The translations under genes and the position numbers were made by a program. The notes beneath the pieces were generated by a model. That model worked only from the letters and a program-made list of their open reading frames with translations. It had not been told where the DNA came from and did no database searches. A stretch of DNA of 64,000 nt from an uncultured Opitutia bacterium (lineage in GTDB: Bacteria; Verrucomicrobiota; Verrucomicrobiia; Opitutales; Opitutaceae), in contig CAIRTK010000044.1 of NCBI GenBank assembly GCA_903881475.1, positions 32,198 to 96,197 on the forward strand, given 5' to 3'. Shown here one piece after another: positions 28,891 to 37,482 of the stretch (its first letter is position 1; the number at the start of each line of letters is the position of its first letter).

Positions 28891-31281
28891 TCAGGGCGAA
28901 AAGGCGACATCTGTCCAATAGGTCCAGCCAAAGGCGTTGTTATTGGACGGACCAGCCGTGGTGCGCATCGCCAGCCGGCCGCTGCCGGGCGGCAGGTCGA
29001 TTTCGAAGTCCTGCTGGCCGCGGTCGGCCGGGACGGTCGCCGGCAGCAGCAGGCGGGAGAACAGCCGGGTGGTGTTTCCCGCGTCATCAGTCCACTCGAT
29101 GATGAATTCCGATCCCTGGGTGGCATGCCCGTTCTGGTAGGCGTTGGCGATGAAGCCAAAATGACCCTTGAGATGGCGGGTGGGTGGAACGACCAGAAAC
29201 TCAAGTTTGCTGGGGGCGTGGACGAACAGTACCTCCCTGCCGTTCTCGGGCATGATCTCGGAGGGCACGGCGCTGCTGGCGCTGAGGGGCACCCGGTTGA
29301 AGACCCGGAACTTGATCTCGGGCGGCTTTTCCGCCGCGTGCATCACCCGCGGAAAGGGCGGAAGCCGGTAAAACCTGACCTCGATGCGGCTGGCGAAATA
29401 TTTCCGCTGGTCGGCGGGCATCAGGGCGGCCAGCCGGGCAATGCGGGGCGCAGGATCGCCTTCCTGGTACTTCACGACGTTGTAATTGCTCGTGAAGTGG
29501 GGATACACGAGGAAGCCGGCGCGGTCCCGCACCATGCGGAAGACCACCCGGTTGCCGCCGCCGTCGATGACGGCAAAATTAAGCTGGGGCGGCTTGTAGA
29601 AAAAGCTGCGCAAACGCCCCAGCAGGGACGGCTGGATTTCGAATTCGCACCACAAGGGAGTGTCGCCCGGCTCCGGTACGATCACGGACTGGTCAAACGA
29701 GACCTGTTCGCTCCGGACGAGCGCGCGCTGGTCCAGGGCGAGGTTGGGCGCCTGGCGCTTCCAGACCACAAAGCCCTGGTCCTCCATCACGAAGCGGTAG
29801 TGGTGGTAAAGGTAGCGCGTGGCCAGGGCATCCTCGATGGCGGGCAGGTGGCCATCGATGGTGTCGAGTTTCTGCAGCACAAATTCCGGCGCGCGCGGGG
29901 AGGCATAAAAATCCGCGTTCAGCTGCTCGAGCTGCCGGTTGGAGGCCGCGTAGCCCTGCAACGTCGGCCGGGGGCGGAAATTGAAACCGTTGAACAGGGC
30001 GTAGGCCTGTTCGTTGCCCAGGATGTCCACCGGCTGCTCCCGCATCAGTACCTTGATGCCGCTCAGGGCGTACATCTTGCCCAGACGTTCGAACTCTGCG
30101 CGCGCCGAGGACGGATAAGCGCCGATGCTGGCCAGGGCCTGGGCGTTTTCCACGAGCCGGCTGTTGAGTGCATTGGGCGCCCAGATGATGATCGGCGGAG
30201 CATACGCCCAAATCCCCGCCAGGCTCAGGGCGGCGCAGGCGGCAAGCAGTACGCCTTTGGTCCGGCGGAAGGCGGGCTCGTCCTGCAGCAGCACCGGGTA
30301 GCTGCTCACGATGAACAGGCAGATGAAGAAATGGGCGAGCACGTGTCCGTCGGCGCGCACAAAGCCGTGCTTCCAATTGAGGAAAGAGGCGGCCGCGGCG
30401 ATGAGGGTGGTGGCGGCCGCCCGCGGCCGGTCCGTGGCGCCGACGAGGCGCAAGGCATAGTAGCCGGCGACAGTGAAGGCCGCGCCGAGCCCCAGGCAGA
30501 GCATGAGGCCGGATTCGTCCAACCCCATGGCCTCGACGTAACCGCTGCTGATGCTCAGGGAATTTCGGAGGTACGCGGGCAGGTTGGTGAGGGACTGGCC
30601 CAAGGCGGCCCAGCCGCCGAGGAAGGCCGCGGTGAATGTCCCGCCGATCAGGCCGGCCGTGGCGTTGCGCCGGCGCCACAGCTGCCAGGCGAGCACACAG
30701 GCGACCGCAAAACCGGCCAGCAGCAGGTTGGTGAATTTCACCAGCGACAGGAAGCCGAGGCCGAAGGCCGCGAGCCCGGTCAGCCAGCGGTTGGCCAGGA
30801 TCCGGTCCCGCGTCAGCGCCAGGCTGTAGAGCAGGATCAGGATCATGTGGACGGCGTCCATGTAGCTGACCCCGAAGGCGAAAAAATAGATATAGTAGAC
30901 GGTCCGGCGCCAGCCGGTGAGCCCGCGGCCGAAGCCCCAGATGGAAAGGACAAAGGCCAGGTTGACGCCGAGCTGCCAGGCGAGCTGCGGGCCGTAGAGC
31001 CCGCCGGAATTGGTCGGGGCTAGGACGAAACCGAGGGGGCCGTAGGTAAACACGAGGTCGCGGCCGAACTGCCAGCCGTGTTCGAGCGCATAACCCAGCG
31101 TCATGCGCCAGGAAGGGTCGAGATCCGCGGCGGGCGAGAGCGGGAGCCGGATCAGCACGAGCCACAGGCCCGCAACCAAGGCGCAGTTGCCCAGGATGCC
31201 GCGCAGCCGGGCGCCGGGCTGGCTGGCCGGTGCGGAGGGAAGGATTGGTTCCGAATTGGACATGGCGGGCGGCGGGGTCAC
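28891..31281 (-). CDS. large polytopic membrane protein (GT-C-like) with C-terminal DRGxQ/WxYW module
   Basis: 796 aa; paralog of 26017..28866; ends PADRGQQDFEIDLPP...NNNAFGWTYWTDVAFSP; 4-nt overlap with upstream gene (internal start 31263 possible). Confidence 0.75.
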   Translation of the reverse strand: MTPPPAMSNSEPILPSAPASQPGARLRGILGNCALVAGLWLVLIRLPLSPAADLDPSWRMTLGYALEHGWQFGRDLVFTYGPLGFVLAPTNSGGLYGPQLAWQLGVNLAFVLSIWGFGRGLTGWRRTVYYIYFFAFGVSYMDAVHMILILLYSLALTRDRILANRWLTGLAAFGLGFLSLVKFTNLLLAGFAVACVLAWQLWRRRNATAGLIGGTFTAAFLGGWAALGQSLTNLPAYLRNSLSISSGYVEAMGLDESGLMLCLGLGAAFTVAGYYALRLVGATDRPRAAATTLIAAAASFLNWKHGFVRADGHVLAHFFICLFIVSSYPVLLQDEPAFRRTKGVLLAACAALSLAGIWAYAPPIIIWAPNALNSRLVENAQALASIGAYPSSARAEFERLGKMYALSGIKVLMREQPVDILGNEQAYALFNGFNFRPRPTLQGYAASNRQLEQLNADFYASPRAPEFVLQKLDTIDGHLPAIEDALATRYLYHHYRFVMEDQGFVVWKRQAPNLALDQRALVRSEQVSFDQSVIVPEPGDTPLWCEFEIQPSLLGRLRSFFYKPPQLNFAVIDGGGNRVVFRMVRDRAGFLVYPHFTSNYNVVKYQEGDPAPRIARLAALMPADQRKYFASRIEVRFYRLPPFPRVMHAAEKPPEIKFRVFNRVPLSASSAVPSEIMPENGREVLFVHAPSKLEFLVVPPTRHLKGHFGFIANAYQNGHATQGSEFIIEWTDDAGNTTRLFSRLLLPATVPADRGQQDFEIDLPPGSGRLAMRTTAGPSNNNAFGWTYWTDVAFSP

Positions 31282-34200
31282 CAGCTCGAGACGATGCGGT
31301 CCGGCCGGCCCGAGAGCTTGCGGGGTTGGTTCCGGGCGGTGTCGCCATCGAAATCCAGCAGGGCTTCCCGGGCCAGGTCGGCGTGTTTGGGCAGGACGCG
31401 ATCAATGTCATAGGCGCGCACCACCTTGGAGTAGCCCATCGGGGCGGTGGACGCGCCGTTGCGCTGCCTGTCGAGACAGGCTTTCATCACCTTGGCGAAT
31501 TTCACCGGATTGCCGGGCTCGACCAGATAGGCCTCGGCCTTGTCGGTGATCATTTCCGGGATGCCATGCACGTCGGTACTGACAATCGGCGTCTCAAAAG
31601 CCATCGCTTCCAAAAGTACCCGGGGAAAGGATTCCTCATAACTGGTGCAGACAAACATGTCGGCCAGGACGAAGAAATCGTAGGCCTCACGGGTCTCCGG
31701 GATGATATCGACATTGTCCAGCCCGAGCAGCGCCATGTCGCGGACGAGGGAATCCTGGTATTCCCCAGGCCGGCCGCCGACGAATAGGAAGCGGTACTTC
31801 TCTCCGCCGGCGTAGGCCTTCATGAAGGTGTCCATCGTGCGGACAAAAATGTGCTGGCCCTTGCGCTCGCAGACCGTGCCGACGTTCGCGATGATGATAT
31901 CGTCGTCGGCATAGCCGTGCTTGCGGCGCATCGCCGCGCGGGAGTGGTCGCGCTTGAACTGCTCAATGCGGGGCAGGTCGATCCACGAGGAGACGTACCG
32001 GTAGTTGTCGTAGTCGTTGAACTCCTCGAAGTACGCCCGGCTGGCCCGGCAGAGGAAGCAGACGCGCGTGGCTTGGCGGAAGGCGGCGCGGGCGACGTGC
32101 TGCATGTGCGGATGGAGCGCCTTCGAGAAGAACCGCTTGATCGACGCGCTCTCGTGGATGTACAGCAGCGACGGCTTGCCGGCGGCCGCTGCGAGGTGGA
32201 TGCCCCACCAGCAGGCCACGGTGTTGCAGACTACGACATCGACGGGAGCCAGGTCGACCTTGGACCGCATGATCTCCACTTGTTCGGCAAATTCCCCGTC
32301 GGTACGCGCGCCATGCAGCGGATGGCGGTCGATCAGCGATACCCTGATCCCGAGGTTTTCGTAGGCGCCGCGCAGCGGGCCGTCCTCGGCCGCAAGGAGA
32401 TCGAGCGTGAAGCCTTCCCGGCGCACCATGAACGCGGCGTACTCGAGCAGGAACAGCGGGGCGCCCTCGTAGTTGAGGTTGTGCGTGATCAGGAGCAAAT
32501 GGAGCTTTCCGGCACGGCCGGCGTGCTCGTAGCGGTAGGTGTCGAGCTGCAGTGCGGCGTGCTCGAGGTAGAGCTGGCGGGGAAAGTGCGGGTCCACATA
32601 CCGCGCGTATTTCCGGATGAACCTGATGTGCTCGCTTTCATAGTAGGTCGTGCCGCGGGAGGCGCTGCCCCAATGCCAGAGCTCGGCCTGCGGCGTGTAG
32701 ATGATGCGGTGGCCGGCCGCCTGGAGGCGCAGGCAGTAGTCGACGTCGTTGTAGGTGACGCTGAAGTCGGTCTCGTTGAATCCCCCGAACTCGCGGTAGA
32801 GCGAGGTGCGGGTCATGAGGCAGGCGCCGGTGACCGCGCTGACGTCGCGGGCGAGCTGGTGGAAAACGTAATGGTCGTCGGAGTCGGCGTGCAGCCCGGC
32901 CAGCGGCACGTCGGCGAGCCCGTGGTGCGGGCCGACGGTGATGCCGGCGTGGTTGAGATGGCGGTTGGGGAAGAGCAGCTTCGCGCCGACGACCGCGACC
33001 TCGGGGATGGCGAACCAGCCGGCCATGGCCTCGATCCAGCCGGGCCGGAGGGCGTCCACGTCATTGTTGAGATGGAGGACCAGTGGCGTGTCGAGGTAGG
33101 GCAGCGCGGTGTTGACCAGCATCGAGTAGTTGAACGGCTTCATCGGGTCGACCGCGGGGCGGACGACCCGGCAGTTGAACTCACGCCGGCCGGGCAGGTG
33201 GCGCAGGAGCCGGGCGGTTTTCTCGTCGCGCGAGAAGTCATCGATGATGAGCAGCTTCACGTGGCGCCAGTTCACGTTCAGCAGGAGCGCCTCCAGGCAG
33301 CGCTCAAGGAGGTCCGCGCGATCGCGCGTGGGAATGACAATGGTGACGGGATGCGCCGCGAGGAAGGACTCATCCCAATACAGCTGGTGCTGCAGGCTGC
33401 CGCGGCGCTGGGCGAAGGCCGGCTGGAAGGCCCGCGCCGGCAGTTGGCGCCGGATGATCGCGGCCTCGAGCGCATGTCGGGTGTTTTCAACCCAGGCGCT
33501 GCCAGTCTCATGGATGGGCGCGTCGCCGGCCGCGTGATAGCAGATGGCGTCCACGTGCCGGACCTGTGCAGCGGTCACATGCTCGGCGAGGCGCAGGGCC
33601 AGATCGTAGGCGAGCGCGGGGGCATAATCGGGCAGGAACTCGCGGGCGCGCATGAAGAGCCGCCGGTGCATGACAAGCAGATGGCCGGGCTGGTGGCCGG
33701 AAAAGACGAGCGCGGGGTTCCAGCCGCACTTGAAGACGGGTTCGGAGCGCCGGCCGGCGTCGTCCATTCGGTCCTCGTCGGTGTAGACCAACTCGGTGGC
33801 GGGAGACTGCTCGATGGCTTCGGCGACGCGGAGCAGGGCATCGGGCGCCAGGCGGGCTCCCGCCTCCGGGAAGGCGAGCCAGTCGTCGCTGAGGGTGTGG
33901 GCCGCGGCGTTGAGCGCGGCGGCGTGGTTGGCATCGGGTGCGACTACGACCCGGATGCGCGCATCGGACGCAGCGAGGGCGGCCAGATCCCCGGCCAGGG
34001 CGGGAGAAGCGCCGGCCGGCTGAAGCAGGGCGAGGTTCCACCGGCCGTAGATTTGGGCGCGGAGCGAGGCGACCAGGCGGGTCAGCTGGCCGGGAGTGGC
34101 GGCACGCGTATCAACGACGAGTGCGAATCCCGGTCCGGCTAGTTCCGTCAGCCGGGCGGCGGATCGGGAGAGCACCGTGCTCAGGCGCGGAGCCAGGGTG

Positions 34201-35342
34201 TTGTGGGCGAGCCAGCTCGCGTAGGGTGGAAGCTGCTCCCACGCGTACCAAGGCTTGGGCCCGGGGGCTTCCTGGCGGTATAGTCGGTGGACCTCGAGCA
34301 CGGCGTGCCAGAAGGCAAAGCCGCCGGTGCGGACCTGCAGTCGGCGGCAGGCCTGTCGGACGGCGCGGAGGACATCGCGGAAATTGACGAACGAGTAGGG
34401 CGGGAGCAGCTGCTCCTTTTCGAGAGACGTCCACGGGTAGTACCACTTCGCGAAGGCCAGGACCTTCTCGCCGTTCTCGAGCATGGCGAAAATCCTGAGG
34501 CAGACGGGCTCGGCCAGACGGGCAGGCAGGTCGACGTTCCCGCGAAAGTGCGAGGCGCGGGCGCGGGGATTGCCGGGAAACAGCGCGGCGACGTCCTCAC
34601 GCTCGATGCCATGGATCAGGTTGTTCTGCGTGCGGTTGTCGGTAGTCGCGATCAGCTCGCGGATGGGCTGCTCGGCATGGAAGAGCCAGCCGCCGATGTG
34701 CAGTTTGTCGTACTGCGTGTGGCTGATCACATCCGGGCCTTCGTAGACGCCGTACAAGGGCGGGACCGGGAGGGTTTCAAGCGGGATGACCGAGCGTTCG
34801 CGCACCAGCTTGAGCGTATGGGCATCACGGATGGCGCGGCCCTCCAAATGGGTGCACTTGAGCAGCTCCAACAGCATCGGCTTGATCACCTCGGGCCGGA
34901 GGGTCGGGTGGATTTTCCGCCCCGGACCGGGTCCTTTGCAGACAATGGGCACGCGCCAGAACTCCGCCCAGTCGTTGCTCTCGTTCAGGATCTCGAGCCG
35001 GATGAGCTTGGCGCCGGGCCAGGGGTCCAGCCGGAAGGCGAACCCGGGGTGGACCTCCTGCGTCCACTGCGGGTAGGCAGACTCGATGTCGCGCCGCGGC
35101 AGGCCGAACAAACCCATGAAGGGCACTTCGTCGATGAACGCCCGCACCTCCGTGTAGCGGACGCCGGTCTTGGAGACGAACCAGCCGCTGATCCAGAATT
35201 GCGCGGGCTTGATCGTCCAACCCGACAAGTGCTCAACGCTGAAGAGGTAGGATTCGTTCTCGTTGATATAGGGTTTCATCCACTGGAATGGCCATGAAAG
35301 CCGTCCGGTTGCAGGCGGCAAAGGAATTTTGTTCAGGCGCAA
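31278..35342 (-). CDS. giant glycosyltransferase: RGW modules - degenerate GT2 - GT2 - GT4
   Basis: 1354 aa (internal starts possible); VTIVIPTRDRADLLERCL, LHLNNDVDALRPGW, LLLITHNLNYEGAPLFLLEYA, CTSYEESFPRVLLEAMAFETPIVSTDVHGIPEMI. Confidence 0.87.
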   Translation of the reverse strand: MRLNKIPLPPATGRLSWPFQWMKPYINENESYLFSVEHLSGWTIKPAQFWISGWFVSKTGVRYTEVRAFIDEVPFMGLFGLPRRDIESAYPQWTQEVHPGFAFRLDPWPGAKLIRLEILNESNDWAEFWRVPIVCKGPGPGRKIHPTLRPEVIKPMLLELLKCTHLEGRAIRDAHTLKLVRERSVIPLETLPVPPLYGVYEGPDVISHTQYDKLHIGGWLFHAEQPIRELIATTDNRTQNNLIHGIEREDVAALFPGNPRARASHFRGNVDLPARLAEPVCLRIFAMLENGEKVLAFAKWYYPWTSLEKEQLLPPYSFVNFRDVLRAVRQACRRLQVRTGGFAFWHAVLEVHRLYRQEAPGPKPWYAWEQLPPYASWLAHNTLAPRLSTVLSRSAARLTELAGPGFALVVDTRAATPGQLTRLVASLRAQIYGRWNLALLQPAGASPALAGDLAALAASDARIRVVVAPDANHAAALNAAAHTLSDDWLAFPEAGARLAPDALLRVAEAIEQSPATELVYTDEDRMDDAGRRSEPVFKCGWNPALVFSGHQPGHLLVMHRRLFMRAREFLPDYAPALAYDLALRLAEHVTAAQVRHVDAICYHAAGDAPIHETGSAWVENTRHALEAAIIRRQLPARAFQPAFAQRRGSLQHQLYWDESFLAAHPVTIVIPTRDRADLLERCLEALLLNVNWRHVKLLIIDDFSRDEKTARLLRHLPGRREFNCRVVRPAVDPMKPFNYSMLVNTALPYLDTPLVLHLNNDVDALRPGWIEAMAGWFAIPEVAVVGAKLLFPNRHLNHAGITVGPHHGLADVPLAGLHADSDDHYVFHQLARDVSAVTGACLMTRTSLYREFGGFNETDFSVTYNDVDYCLRLQAAGHRIIYTPQAELWHWGSASRGTTYYESEHIRFIRKYARYVDPHFPRQLYLEHAALQLDTYRYEHAGRAGKLHLLLITHNLNYEGAPLFLLEYAAFMVRREGFTLDLLAAEDGPLRGAYENLGIRVSLIDRHPLHGARTDGEFAEQVEIMRSKVDLAPVDVVVCNTVACWWGIHLAAAAGKPSLLYIHESASIKRFFSKALHPHMQHVARAAFRQATRVCFLCRASRAYFEEFNDYDNYRYVSSWIDLPRIEQFKRDHSRAAMRRKHGYADDDIIIANVGTVCERKGQHIFVRTMDTFMKAYAGGEKYRFLFVGGRPGEYQDSLVRDMALLGLDNVDIIPETREAYDFFVLADMFVCTSYEESFPRVLLEAMAFETPIVSTDVHGIPEMITDKAEAYLVEPGNPVKFAKVMKACLDRQRNGASTAPMGYSKVVRAYDIDRVLPKHADLAREALLDFDGDTARNQPRKLSGRPDRIVSSW

Positions 35343-35376
35343 GGGCTTCCGACGGCCCCGTCCGCCGCAGGCCGGC

Positions 35377-37461
35377 TCACTTCACGACAATCCGGAGCCA
35401 GTAGGCCCAGCCATAGGCATAGCCGCGGTTCGGTCGGGTCGAAAAGACCAGGGTCTCACCCGGCCGCGGCTGGTAGGGGATGATTTCGTGCTGCCGGCCG
35501 CGATCTTCGGGATTGTGAACCGGGTCAATCAGCCTCCGGTAGATTTCGCGCTTCCGGCCGTCGGCCGACTCGCCCGTGATGATAAACACGACGCCCTCGG
35601 TCTTGGCACCCTCCCGTTCGTACGCGGAGGCGTGCATCCCGTAATCCCACTGGATGGTGCTGGCCTGGGCCGGCGCATGCAGCCAGAGGTCGGTGTCAGG
35701 GTGGGCGGAGATCACCATGTCTCCCTCGGACAGCACGCGCTTGAATCCGTAACCAAACCGCGCCCGGAATGGCCCGGGCGAAATCGCCTTGAAGGAGCTG
35801 CGGGCCATGCCCGGGGTGATGGCGTAAGTTTCGCCGTCCAGACCGTCGATCGGTTCGTCTTGGCGAAGGGTGACCTGATCGTAGGGATTGCTGCTCTTCA
35901 GGTAGGAGATGACGTAGCTCCGGTAGAAACGGGTGAAGTAGACATCCCCGCTCGGGTGCGAGAAGGTCGGGATGCTGTCCACATGGAACTTGGCCATGAC
36001 GCGCTCCAGCAGGTCGCGGTTGTTGCGCTGGTTTCCCATCAGGATCACGCCAGCCACGTCCTCGTCGTCGAGGTCGGCGAACGCCCGGTCCAGATAGGCG
36101 GCGTCATTCTCCAGGCCGTTGCGGATCATGAGCGCCTTGTGCTGGGAATAGTAGGGGACAATCGCGGCCCAATCGGCCCCGGCGATCACGAAGACCGCGT
36201 CCTTGGGCGCGATGTCCCGCAGGGCATCGGTGAGTCCGGTGCCGCCGTTGGACACGACCAGCTGCTGGGGTCGGTAGCCCTGCCAGTAGTTGTGGTACAG
36301 TCCGGCAAAGGGCGCGGCGATCACGAGCGCACAGGCCCAACCCGGTAGGCGGGAGTCCAGTACCCCGTAGAGCACGTACGCGAAGGCCAGCATCAGGAAG
36401 ACCGAGCAGGCATAGAAATAATAGTCCTGGTAGGCGTAGGCAAAGGGGATGAAGGCCTGGGCGAACAGGAACAGTCCCGCGAGCGCCGCGATCCACCACC
36501 GGTTTGAGGTCGGGAGGACGAGGCCGGCCAGCACCACGAGGCCGATCATCCACGGCGCCATGATGGCGTCGGCCCAGCGCTCAAGCAGGATCCGCCAGGT
36601 GGCCGGGGAGAGGCGCACACCGAGGTCGAACAGCCCGTAGTTTCCAGTGGCGAGGCCCTTTGAGGTAAAGACATCGCCGCCGGAATGGGCGGCCTTGATG
36701 GCATCGCTGAAGGCGATCCACCAGGAGAGGAGAATGAGGGAGACGATCACGCCGCCCAGCCCCCAGGCCGCGGTTCGGAGCACGGCACCCCAGCTGCGGC
36801 CGGCGCGCCAGTCGCGCCACAGGGCCCACGCCGCGTAGGCGGCCGCGGGCACGAGCCAGACGGCGTAGGTGGTGTTCTTGATCAGGGCGGCGCCGGTCCC
36901 GGCTACGGTGGTGGCCGCGAGCCAGCCCCAGTGGCGCCGGTCCATCATGCGCACGTAGCACGCGAGGAACCAGGCGCAGCACATCATCTCCATGGAGTCC
37001 ATGAGGAAGGCCCGCGAATAGAAGATGTACACCGGGCAGGCGAGGACCAGTGCGAGCGCCAGCAGCCGGCGCGGGCACGGCAAACCCATCCGCCCGAGCA
37101 GCAGGTAGAGCGCAGGCAGGGCCAGGTAGAAGCACGCGAGGGAAATGCCGCGCGCCGACTTGAAATGCGGGAGCCCGGTGGCGCGGCTCAGCATCACCAC
37201 GCTCCATTCATAAAAGGGAACCTCGAGCGGCAGGGCCACCCAGGGCTTGCCGAAGAGGGGGGTCTCGTACCGCAGGGAGAAATTGTCCTGCTGGTCGATG
37301 TAGTAGCTGACGATCGCTGTCTGCGTCTGGCGGAATTCGTGGCCGGGCAGGAAGCCGGAGTTCCAGTTGGCCGTGGCAAAGCCAAAGTGCGCGGCGAGGA
37401 CCGCGAGGAAGAGCGCGGGGAGCAGCCAGTTTTCACGGCGCATCACAGGCGACTCGGTCAT
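35377..37461 (-). CDS. polytopic membrane protein (GT39-like) with C-terminal DRGxQ/WAYW module
   Basis: 694 aa; PGHEFRQTQTAIVSYYI N-terminal loop, multiple TM; C-terminus PEDRGRQ...YGWAYWLRIVVK. Confidence 0.8.
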   Translation of the reverse strand: MTESPVMRRENWLLPALFLAVLAAHFGFATANWNSGFLPGHEFRQTQTAIVSYYIDQQDNFSLRYETPLFGKPWVALPLEVPFYEWSVVMLSRATGLPHFKSARGISLACFYLALPALYLLLGRMGLPCPRRLLALALVLACPVYIFYSRAFLMDSMEMMCCAWFLACYVRMMDRRHWGWLAATTVAGTGAALIKNTTYAVWLVPAAAYAAWALWRDWRAGRSWGAVLRTAAWGLGGVIVSLILLSWWIAFSDAIKAAHSGGDVFTSKGLATGNYGLFDLGVRLSPATWRILLERWADAIMAPWMIGLVVLAGLVLPTSNRWWIAALAGLFLFAQAFIPFAYAYQDYYFYACSVFLMLAFAYVLYGVLDSRLPGWACALVIAAPFAGLYHNYWQGYRPQQLVVSNGGTGLTDALRDIAPKDAVFVIAGADWAAIVPYYSQHKALMIRNGLENDAAYLDRAFADLDDEDVAGVILMGNQRNNRDLLERVMAKFHVDSIPTFSHPSGDVYFTRFYRSYVISYLKSSNPYDQVTLRQDEPIDGLDGETYAITPGMARSSFKAISPGPFRARFGYGFKRVLSEGDMVISAHPDTDLWLHAPAQASTIQWDYGMHASAYEREGAKTEGVVFIITGESADGRKREIYRRLIDPVHNPEDRGRQHEIIPYQPRPGETLVFSTRPNRGYAYGWAYWLRIVVK

Positions 37462-37482
37462 GGTGGGCGCAGGTCAGGGTGG

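Noticed and set aside
31851-34142. 763-aa + strand ORF
   Set aside because: Antisense shadow of the 1354-aa glycosyltransferase gene
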